NCBI GenBank assembly: GCA_022497155.1
Contig: MU385785.1
Location: 98,583 to 162,582 of the forward strand
Length of the DNA: 64,000 nucleotides
From: Whalleya microplaca
Taxonomy: Eukaryota; Ascomycota; Sordariomycetes; Xylariales; Xylariaceae
Direction: 5' to 3'
Shown here one piece after another: positions 35,801-45,000 of the stretch (within the stretch, counting starts at the first letter, position 1; each line of letters starts with the position of its first letter). The position numbers and the translations under genes are program-made. The notes below the pieces were generated by a model, which worked only from the letters and a program-made list of their open reading frames with translations, searched no databases and was not told the origin of the DNA.

Positions 35801-36955
35801 TCAACGCCGTGAGGAGAGCGACACTGGTAGCTGGGGCTCAGCCACTGCTTGCGATGTCGCGACCAGTACCCCAGTATCGTCAACGGGCTCTGCGCGCACC
35901 TCGTCTAGAAGCCAAACCTCATCTAAAAGCCAAACCTCATCTAAAAGCCAAACTTCATCTAAAAGCCAAACCTCATCAACGCGGATGAGCAATGCGCCTT
36001 CAAGTTCATCTAAAACTGGAACGACGTCTTCTTCGGCTAAGTCTAGGGGGCCCACTTCTACAACATCGAAGTCTAGTTCGATACGAATCACCTCGCCACC
36101 AACTGCTACAAGCACATCAACGGAGCCATACTGCGTTCCGAATGTCGATCCAGCAAGGAGCATCACGCAATGCACATGCACAGACTCTAAGACTTACACA
36201 ATGAACACGGCGACTACAGGGAAGCGATGCCCGTTGAGCTCACCTGTGCCTACAGATTGGAAGCAGATAACTCCAAGTCCAACAGCAAAAACAACAAAAC
36301 CGCCCGGCACCACAACTTGGACGAATCCAATAGGTGATGTAGAAGTCTGTACTTCGTACTCGCAATTGAATTTGGGATTCCCCGCGAGCAAGTGCATCGG
36401 CAGCACAATATCTACGCACATTCCCTATGCGACCGGGACGTGCAACGCCCACGTCCGGGAAATCGTGCACAATGGCGAGTTCGTGGCCAACATCACCGTG
36501 TACGACAACAACGGGGTTGCCGTTGCCAAACACGATCCCGACGATGACAAGAAGACTCACAAGTACGGGGATACCATCACGATCGAGAAGACCGTCTTGG
36601 GATACAGCCTCGACTTTGAATTCCTGGGTAAGGCACTCAAGAGGCGAGACAGGCCGCCTCCAGGTCAGAGTGGCTACACAAATCCCAAGCTCGCCTTCCA
36701 AGCGTATGACATCAAGATTAAAGCAGGAAAGACAGAGTGGTCGACCCAAGACAAAGACAACAGCAAGCTTCCGCACTGCGGAGTAGGAGATTGGGATACG
36801 CATGGGACATGGGATCCATTTCAAATTTTAAACGAGTTATGGGATGGGATAGCCGAAGCACCAGTAAGTGAATATGCCATACGAACTCGACTTGATCAAG
36901 TTGGTCTAATAATACTTAACAGACACGCGATATGGATTGCCGTTGGGCATGTTAA
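32834..36955 (+). CDS. Large secreted Ser/Thr-rich conserved fungal protein (six exons, one of 2 nt)
   Basis: Predicted exons: 32834-33089, 33239-34075, 34177-34872, 34931-34932, 35082-36863 and 36923-36955, total 1201 aa in one frame. Residues 1-23 are a signal peptide. The N-terminal third is Ser/Thr-rich, a likely heavily O-glycosylated stalk. Around residue 590 is 'LYGCTSVVVVSRRGAWATHM', followed across the micro-exon by 'FENPSF', a motif I recall from uncharacterised secreted fungal proteins ('GxWxSHxWExPSF'). A second Ser-rich linker contains five copies of a 6-residue unit (SSKSQT), encoded by an 18-bp tandem repeat at about 35905-35978. The C-terminal domain of about 190 residues contains paired cysteines and, after the last intron, ends 'TRDMDCRWAC'. 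Reading through that intron instead would add an unrelated tail ending at 37034. Function unknown; extracellular location is well supported. Confidence 0.8.
35905..35978 (+). repeat. 18-bp tandem repeat encoding a Ser-Gln-Thr linker
   Basis: About four near-identical copies of an 18-nt unit (tctaaaagccaaacctca and variants with one C/T change) inside the large secreted-protein gene. Copy number is in multiples of six codons, so changes in number alter linker length without shifting frame. Confidence 0.9.
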
Positions 36956-37970
36956 AATGAAGTGTACGGGGCAGACTGATAAGCTCTTTGGGACTTACGT
37001 TCTGGGTTTGGTTGGTGGGCCCTTGTGTCTGTAATAATACTCTTTTTCTCTATTATTCCCAAAGTTTCAATCAATTAGCAGTGCAACATTCATTGTTTGT
37101 ATTTGAAACTTATCATACTTACAACTAATTGGCACACGCGCAGCTCTGGATAGAAGGTCTGTATTGAGGCCAGAAAATCTAAGGAGCTGGGGAAACTAGT
37201 TATGCCCTAACGAAGCTGCGGCGTAACTATTAATCCCTTGACCTTCAGTAAGGACCCTTAAAACAGCCCCTATATCAATCCCTATAGCATCCCCTGACGC
37301 TGGAGCTGTAACGAGACCTTAGATTATGTCATATTCTTCCTAGCAGTAACCAGTGAGATAACCAGCATTGAACTAGCTAAGCAACAGACCTGGGCCATAA
37401 CAACGCTGCTGTCGGAATCCTCCAACGACTGTTGAGCTCATCACATCTTCCAGCAGAATTTTGCATTTGCCTGTATCGTTGCCTATTAAAGTGACAAGAT
37501 GTTGCGTAAATCTATTGGTATCGTAATTTGTCATCACTAAACTGTATAGTCGACTAATAGCGAATGAAAGGTGTGTCGCATGCATTGACAAGGTAATTCA
37601 GGTAGCACGGCTTTAAGAAGCAGAATTCGGTCAATTGGTCGAGGCTAATACACGCAAGTACTCAAATTCGGCCGTATAGCCAGCCACATCGCTTGATACT
37701 GAGTAAGCGATTGTCTTGTCCCCCCTGCCTGCAGATATGCTAAGCCCGAAATGTTTATCATGAAGCAGACCCAGTGGTTTTGGTCGCCGAGATATGCAGG
37801 CTGAGCAAAACGATTATTCCAACGGTTATACACCTAATAATAAATAACCCTCCAATACTAGTACACCTCCGTTCCCTTTCCCATATATTTACCGATATCT
37901 CAATTTCATACTCTCCATAAGGGGGGACATCGCTTTTGGTGTTATTGACAGCTTCTTTAAAAACACCACT
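36956..37970. other. Intergenic region, no gene recognised
   Basis: One kilobase of spacer between the large secreted-protein gene and the broken HET gene. Small frames at 37373-37591 and 37645-37833 on the minus strand show no recognised features. Confidence 0.45.
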
Positions 37971-39879
37971 ATGAATTTGATCAATGCCAAGAAGTACGTG
38001 GGCTCAGGACGTCTAGAGCTATCAGTCTTTCATGAGCCAAATATACCGCAATATGCTATTCTTTCCCATACCTGGGGAAACAAGAATGAAGAAGTCACCT
38101 TTTCGGAGTTTTCTTCGAATTCCATCGATCGGAAGAAGAAAGGCTTTGAGAAGATTGATACCTAAATCGTGCCATAACGCAGTCGACCGGGGATGTGACT
38201 ACGTGTGGATTGACACATGTTGCATCGATCAGTCTAGTAGCGCTGAATTATCATACGGTATCAATTCCATGTTCCGATGGTATAAGAATTCTTCAATTTG
38301 CATAGTCTACCTCGCCGATTACCATGATCAAGAATGGAGAATACACACGATGCCGAGGCCATGCCGCTGGTTCACCAGGGGATGGACTCTTCAAGAACTT
38401 ATAGCGCCCAAGCATGTTGTCTTCTTCAACGCAAAATGGGCCCGTTTGGGGAGAAAGAAGGACCTTGTGGACTCAATACAACAAATAACTAAAATCGACA
38501 AGGGTCTTTTACTCCATGACTCTCCTCTTCGCGAATCTCTTCGCGAATACTCTATTTCTCATAAGATGGCCTGGGCCTCAAATCGACAGACTCAACGTCC
38601 TGAAGATCGGGTTTACAGCCTACTAGGAATCTTCGGGATATGTATGCCTGTATTATACGGTGAAGGTGTGAGTGGCGCATTCCGCCGACTACAATTAGAG
38701 ATCATCAAGGAGACAAGTGATATGAGTATCTTTGCTTGGGGCTCTCAAAACAATAGCCAAGGCTCAAAACCACACAGCTTTTGTAGCATACTTGCTGAAT
38801 CCCTGGAGCAATTCCAGTTCGGTACGAGTATATCTCGCTCGATAACTGCTGAGCCCTATACGCCAACGAACAAGGGGGTCCAAATGACCTCGATCCTCTG
38901 GAGGGTACCATACCAGCAACCCCGTGGTATGAGAGAAAAACTCCTCCTTTTGCTCGGACAGAAAAACGAGGGTCGGATTTGGGTTGGTATCTACCTCAAG
39001 AAAATCGCACAAGGTGTATTCCAACGAGCCCAAGCTGGGCCCCTGGTCGAGATCAATACTGAGGAATTAAAAAAACTCGGTGTCACGATAATAGAGGTAA
39101 CTAGAAGATCCTTCGGATCTTAGATCTTTACACAATTTTACTAGAGTGATCACGGCAGCACCTAAATGATCTTTGCACACACTGTAACTGTGATACTCGG
39201 GACTACGCACAATTCCAACTTCTATATTGCTCTCAATCCTCAAGAATATGACGGCATCCTAGGTATATCTCAATCTAGCTCAATTCACGTACCCGATACG
39301 TACAGAATACTCGACTTCCTTCCAGAGGCTGCCTGGGATTACGAAGAGCACCTCTTCTTCAATCATCCCCACTGGCGTGGTGGAAACGCTCTGAGGGCAC
39401 TGCAGGTAGAAATCAAGATAGGTGGGAATGAAGCACGGCTGTGTATCCTGATAGACTCTACCCAAGCTCAACCGAGGTGTCGCGTCTTTGATCTTGATGT
39501 TTATCGAAATCAGGGAGCAAATATCTCCGACAAGATTTTTTCGCGAGAACGCAAGATTGGAACAACTAGCTGGAGTGATATCGAAGTCGCTGTCCCCGAA
39601 GTCAAGATGTTCAGTAACGAACTTGTGGTCCATGGTCACTGGGTGACCTTTCGGTTCCTCGTATCCAACAGTACCTATATACTAAACCACGTAAATAACC
39701 CCAGGTACGTTCAGAACCCGTTGGTCCTCAATGCTATACAGAAGAATCCGCAATATACCCCGGGAATTATAACTCCCACAAATCCAGTGCCAACTTCTAG
39801 CGGTACTCCGAAAGTCTACCTTCCAAACACTACGCCCCAGGCCCCGATATTGCCGCCAAAGTACACGAACATACACTAG
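37971..39879 (+). pseudogene. HET-domain gene, broken by a frameshift and a 99-bp insertion
   Basis: The N-terminus reads like a complete HET domain: 'MNLINAKKYVGSGRLELSVF', 'YAILSHTWG', 'EVTFSEF' and 'KKKGFEKI' in the first frame, stopping at 38163. The domain continues in the +1-shifted frame as 'SCHNAVDRGCDYVWIDTCC', 'SMFRWYKNSSICIVYLADY', 'RWFTRGWTLQELIAP' and 'RPEDRVYSLLGIFG', so between 38157 and 38164 there is one base too many (or two too few) and no GT-AG pair to remove it. A second break is a 99-bp repeat at 39097-39195 that introduces TAG at 39121; coding sequence resumes in the same frame and runs to 39879. The rest of the sequence is little decayed. Either a recent pseudogene or, for the frameshift, a sequencing error. 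The intact family acts in fungal non-self recognition. Confidence 0.82.
39097..39195 (+). repeat. 99-bp repeat inserted in the HET gene (unmutated copy)
   Basis: Bounded by GTAACT at 39097-39102 and GTAACT at 39184-39189; removing one of these with the intervening 81 bp joins the HET reading frame cleanly. The reverse complement aligns over 99 bp with 44902-45000 with ten differences, every one a C:G in this copy and T:A in the other. It contains a 7-bp-arm palindrome (AAGATCC TTC GGATCTT). Class not determined; possibly the end of a larger transposable element. Confidence 0.85.
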
Positions 39880-39980
39880 ATGGAGAGGTATAATGTGATA
39901 TAGGGAAAAGTTCAATCTGCGGGGCCCCAGGGCTAGCCTTGGATGGGGGAACAGTAATGTGTCGATATTGAGCTCCTGTA

Positions 39981-41787
39981 TCAATTATTACTTGACTTCT
40001 GTTGGTCCTTTGCCCATTTTACATAGCAAGGATACCCATTCACAGGATGCAGTCCCCCAGAATCTGTCTGGTATGCCCTTTCTCCATGTAGTGTTTTGAT
40101 AGGCTCGCCCAACACTCTCCTCTTCCACTTTTCGTAGACACTCATCTCGCTTTGCTTCTTAGAATCGAAGTCATCATAGGCATCCCTGATCTCAAGGTCC
40201 CTACATGTAAGAATGACAGCAACTCTAAGCTCATTCCAAACCAATGTCTGTCCGATACAATTCCTGGGACCTTGTTCGAAAGGTCGGAATGCTGCTGGAT
40301 CTGGGTGTAGCTCATCCTCGGGGCCAACAAGAAATCGCTCCGGTAGGAACTCATTGACTCTTGGCCACACCCGGGGATTGAGATGTAATGCCTGGTGGAG
40401 TACATTTGCGCCAGCATACTCCATAGGTTGCTTATTCCCTTGAAGGTCGGTGATAGTGATGCCTGGGAGCCCGGCACGCATAGTTCCGGCCGGCCCATAA
40501 AGGCGCAATGTTTCTTTTATAAACGCAATTGTCAACTTGCAGCTGTTCAAAAGCCCAGGGGTCTCTTTCAAGATACTAGCGGCATTGGCAGGGTCTTGCC
40601 CGAAGACCTCGTTGTGTTCTTGTCTCAGACGCCTAAGCCAGTCAGGATGCTTAGAAAGCATGTGGTAGACATATACCATAATTGAGGCAGTCGCATCGGT
40701 TCCTGCGAAAAGGAAAAGTCGGATTTGGCACGTGGCATATTTGGTAAACCTGTCGTCGAGTTTGCTATTTCGAAGAATATCCGGGTCTTCTTTTCCGGTC
40801 AGGTATGCTTCAATGGCAAGCGTGATAACAGACTTGATAGATTTATGGTTTCCATTCGTGTTATCCGAAGAAATCGCTGTCTTCGTTTCCTGGAACCTCT
40901 TCTGTAGCTCTTTGCCAATGTATTTATCCATTATATACCCATTGTACTTTTGAACGAAGGGTCGTAACGGGTGCATTAGCACGCGAGGATCCCAGAATGA
41001 GTGCCAGCTCGTTATGCGCGAAAGTGCAGTTGCAAGGACATTAGGCGACTTTTGGTAGTTGGAATTATCATCCCTTCGCTTGTAAGCAGGATTCGACCAG
41101 ATCCACCACAATGATACTCACAGCGTAACCCTCAGAATGATCTCCATAGTCAGCTTTGTCGTAAATTCGTCAAGAGAAAACATCCCCTTTCCAACCATCT
41201 CTATCAGCTTCTCACGAAATGCCAGTACTGAATCGACGATGTGAGGAACGTTGTTGAGCATGGCACCAGTACTGAACCCAGGATTAAACAAAGACCTCCA
41301 GTATTTCCACTCATCGCCGTTCATAGCGACAAGGTTGGGACCACCAGCTATCGGTTCCATAAACCTAAAAGCAACAGCGGTCTTTGGCAGGTTGTACTTG
41401 TTGCAAACTTGGCTGATGGCTTCAGGTCCGAAGATTGTAAATAGAGGGGGGTAGACTGGCCAAAAGTCCATGAGAAAGACCTCGGTGTGGGCATACTCTT
41501 GACAAAGATCTCGCATAGCGAACGCCACAGCTGCATCAGGTGGAATTCCATCCACGTATTTCTGAAGCACATGCAGGTGGCCTGTAACCCAGCTCCATCC
41601 CTCAGGCATAGGCTGTAAATGACATCAGCAAAGAGAATCTACCCATTGATTTGTAGGTTTAGCTCACTACTCCTTGCTTACGAAGCTCATTGATCTTGCG
41701 GCGATGGTTGTAGACAACGTTAAGCAAGTACCCGAGAGACGTGCACAGCAAGACGCCAACAGTGGACAAGATGGTGAGCCACGCCAT
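39981..41787 (-). CDS. Cytochrome P450 monooxygenase
   Basis: Three exons: 41787-41668, 41612-41122 and 41073-39981; introns of 55 and 48 nt. The second intron is a multiple of three and contains the only in-frame stop, so splicing is required but frame is kept. 567 aa. Residues 4-25 are an N-terminal membrane anchor followed by a basic stop-transfer (HRRK) and a proline segment 'MPEGWSW', the usual ER-bound microsomal arrangement. The I-helix motif is 'FLFAGTDATAS', the K-helix ExxR is 'KETLRLY', and the heme-binding loop is 'PFEQGPRNCIGQ' with the axial Cys at about residue 476. All catalytic landmarks are intact. The overall style resembles fungal secondary-metabolism P450s of the StcS type, but no backbone synthase is in the window, so the substrate is unknown. 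Confidence 0.93.
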
Positions 41788-42922
41788 TTTCGATGAAGAT
41801 ACGAGTAGAAGCGACAAAGTGAGGAAGGGTTGTGTGAAGCAGCTTGCAAAGTGCTAGGAGTAGGAAGGGAAAAAGAGATGTGGCACAGCCTACATAGATA
41901 TGCCAGCACCAGGGGTACAGGGGTACCTAGATGCAGAAGAGCAAAAGTTGTTGCTAGGGAGAGGTAAGAACGTGGCTACGCTTGATTCCTAACAGCACCA
42001 ACTAGGACTTATTACTTTGTTGGTTCATCTGTCATATTAATGGTGGGGACTAGATAGTGTGGTGTGAAATAGAAGAGACCACAGTGGTGGTCTGTTATAT
42101 GCAGGTCCAGTGCAAGCTTCTTGGATAAGCGCTTAACCCCGGTCCAAAATACAACATACCTTATGTATTGGGAACAGCATGAAGTTCACGGTCCTGCGGA
42201 GCCTCGTGTTTATCTTAACATTGGAAATCGAGATTCAATCCAAAATCCTCTTATTTTCCCTTCTACTCAATTGAAATTGATAAAATTGACAAGTAGCAGC
42301 AAAGGTTGCATATGTATTAGGCCTTACCAAAGTAAACATTCGATGATAGCGAATCTACTAGTTAGTGCATGTTTGTTATATGTAGAGCTCTAGAACTGAC
42401 CAGCCCATGAGATAGCCTGATGAAATAGACCCAGGTTATGAGTAATACAGTAGTTATTATCAGAGAAGTATCATCACTACCTAAGTCTAGAGGAGGGAGA
42501 GCCTCCTATGTATAAGCCACAGCTTGTGGGACATCCCAGCCACCTGAATTTATCAGCCACTCATTCCTGTAGTTCGACACTAGGTACGCAAGTATATGGC
42601 ATCCCCCCTTATCCGAAAGTCCCATAACCCGATGAGTAGCTCGAGATGATAAGACAACTCCAACTCTAATTACCTGAAAGCAGCTGCGTTAGATAGATGC
42701 TGAAGTTCAAGATTCGAGCCTCATTAGTTCTTGCATGCCCTTTGTCAATACTCCTATGCTGTAATATTTGACGATAATGCGCGGGGAATAAGAAACGCAA
42801 CAAGTAGTAATATGACCAGGATAATGTTATTGCTCCTCGGCCTCTCGTGCGCTAAGCGCTCTCCATAATTCTACATATAGTGACGACTTAGTACTATTGA
42901 CTCAATTGCAGCGTTTAAAAAG
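41788..42922. other. Intergenic region with dispersed repeat copy 2
   Basis: 1.1 kb between the P450 promoter and the 3' end of the 7TM gene. Apart from the repeat at 42418-42582 nothing is recognised. Confidence 0.5.
42418..42582 (+). repeat. Dispersed repeat, copy 2 (inverted partner at 20806-20964)
   Basis: Plus-strand partner of the repeat described at 20806. It begins TGATGAAATAGACCCAGG and fades out after GTAGTTCGACACTAGG. Flanking sequences of the two copies are unrelated, which marks these as the approximate ends of the repeated unit. Confidence 0.85.
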
Positions 42923-44328
42923 CTAAGAGTACATACCATCGTGAGAACACACGGTCTCGCTCGTAGCAGGTGAAGAGTGCACAAGTTGCGAAGCTTTCAG
43001 GTGCTCATGATAATCTATATCTATTACATCAAAATTTGAGTTCATCGTCGACAAATTGGTGTCTGCTTTTTGAATTTGATTGGTCTGGCCGAACAAGGTA
43101 GCCAGGCCAGTAAGGGTGGCATTGGGTATCTTTGAAAGCAAAAACCGACCAAATCGGACTCGTCTAGTGTGTTCCTGGGGCTCAGGAATCCTTTCAGATG
43201 CGCGCATTTGTATGGCCTTATCGATGAATCTCTGTAAGTTACTAGAAACCTTGCTTGAGCCAACAAACACTGATCGGTAGACAGTGATTGAGGCCATAAG
43301 CACGCCAACGCAGGCCCCAGCATGCAACCAGAAGACTTGCCAGGGAGTATCAAGTGTTTTATTATGATAGGTTCCGGCAGCACGTATTACGGAACACACC
43401 AGCATGAATAGCGAGAGGCACAGGAAGACACCAAGACCGATTTTGGATAGTAGCGCCATTTGAGACTTGCGAAGTATAATGATAGGGATGGAGACAACTA
43501 AGTATCGTCAGAGATTTTCTACAGATTCAAGGTTCCATACATACTCGCAGCATCTGTGAGTGCGTCGAGAACTGGTCCAGTCCAAAATGTGAAATTCAAT
43601 GCCGCATTGGACACGGGAAGTTGGGGGAGGCATTTGACTATGACTTTTTATCAGTAGTATTTGCAAGATGGGGGGATTAGAGCTTACATGAATTTGATCC
43701 AAAGTACGGACAAACTATCAGCTGTTGTAACGGCAGGTAAATCCAAGCAGCGACCGTGACGACAACGGCAGTCCAGTAGTATCGTATGAGAGCTTTTGGC
43801 ATAGACTGAATAAGTGTGTGGAAAAAGGCGAAATAACAGAACTTGACCATGAAGATACAAGTCCACAAGAATGTCATATAAGCAAATGACCAGTTTGTTT
43901 GATCATAAATGTCTGCAATTTCCTGAGAAGCAATCAAAAGAGCAACCTCGTCACCTCTCATCAAAGCGAAGATGAGATAGATGAATCGAGCTCTCTTGTA
44001 AAAGATGGCTGTTGAACCAACCAGGCATATGAAGCTGACAATGAGAAAGCCGTCGTCCAGGAAGATCCGACGACGAGACCAGAGCCGGATGACTATGCGA
44101 CCAAAAAATGCTAATGATGCGAACCCAAAAAGAAAACCGATGGCTACCTACAAAGATTACAATCAGTCAGTGTGGGTGTGAGAGGGGCGTCATACCTACC
44201 TTGAAATCGTTCATTGGGGGTTTGCCAGTATTCTTAATCCTCCATTCAGCCTGGCCTCGCTGCTGTTGAGTAAGAGCGACGGCCATCTCATTGATGAGAG
44301 TCCAGTTCAAGGACTGGGTGTCCTCCAT
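42923..44328 (-). CDS. Seven-transmembrane fungal rhodopsin-domain (Pth11-like) integral membrane protein
   Basis: Four exons: 44328-44200, 44147-43688, 43637-43545 and 43497-42923; introns of 52, 50 and 47 nt; 418 aa. The extracellular N-terminus is about 43 residues. Seven hydrophobic segments follow: 'VAIGFLFGFASLAFF', 'DDGFLIVSFICLVGST', 'FAYMTFLWTCIFMVKF', 'YYWTAVVVTVAAWIYL', the segment ending 'IVSIPIIIL', 'IGLGVFLCLSLFMLVC' and 'WLHAGACVGVLMASIT'. The LDD after helix 1 and Cys pairs in the loops fit the fungal rhodopsin-like domain common in plasma-membrane receptor-like proteins. The cytosolic tail of about 110 residues is Ser/Thr/Arg-rich. No CFEM domain is present. Signalling role and ligand are not inferable. 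It is the last intact gene before the RIP-degraded block, under 600 bp from its edge. A further 3' intron after 'SHDG' cannot be excluded. Confidence 0.85.
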
Positions 44329-44901
44329 TCTCCTGGTCTGGGTGGTCTCGTAGGGGCTTTTAGGGAGAGAATCAATGATCTTGCTAAGCTAGACTAGAGA
44401 TGGATATTAGTGAGAGCATTTCACTTTGAGCTCCAGGATAAGTATAATAAAAGGCGTCTGGCGCTCTGTGTATTGTTAGTGTCTACAAGGCTCGCCAATA
44501 GGACGGAGTCCATCATTCCCCCATCGGTACGGACCCCACGGTGCATTGAGGGCCAGTAGGGTAAGCCAACAGGTGAATGTCCATAACTTCATATGCACCT
44601 CATTAAACACACTTCCAACAGCAACAGGACGTACGTTCATCACATGTGACTAATGAGCATGTTGGTGATCCTTGGTAAAAACGACACTGACCACTGAAAG
44701 GCTTCACGGTTAGCCAACCACGGGGCGACCAATAGAGTTTAAAGGGTCTGGACTCTGCGGTGTTCTTCTCCACCTTGGCCTCGTTTTGGAGACGATGGGC
44801 CGTGGGTGGCGAAGAAGGAGGTTGAAAGAAGGCAGAGAGATGGTAGATTGGCTAGATCTTACTTAGGAAACATAAACCGGGTTTAATCAGCTTAAGGCAG
44901 T
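44329..44901. other. Intergenic spacer at the edge of the AT-rich block
   Basis: Normal base composition up to about 44.9 kb. It holds the promoter of the 7TM gene. No other gene is supported. Confidence 0.5.
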
Positions 44902-45000
44902 TATCACAGTTACAGTGTGTATAAAGATCATTTAGGTGCTGCCGTAATTACTCTAATAAAATTATATAAAAATCTAAGATCCAAAGGATCTTCTAGTTAT
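44902..45000 (-). repeat. 99-bp repeat, RIP-mutated copy
   Basis: Minus-strand counterpart of the unmutated copy at 39097-39195. All ten differences between the copies are C:G to T:A here, six of them in the CpA (TpG) context preferred by RIP. It marks the left boundary of the AT-rich repeat block. Confidence 0.85.

Noticed and set aside
36864..37034. Read-through of the large secreted-protein frame to 37034
   Set aside because: A GTAAGT...AACAG intron at 36864-36922 gives a short Cys-ended tail that fits the family style better; the read-through tail is not conserved-looking.
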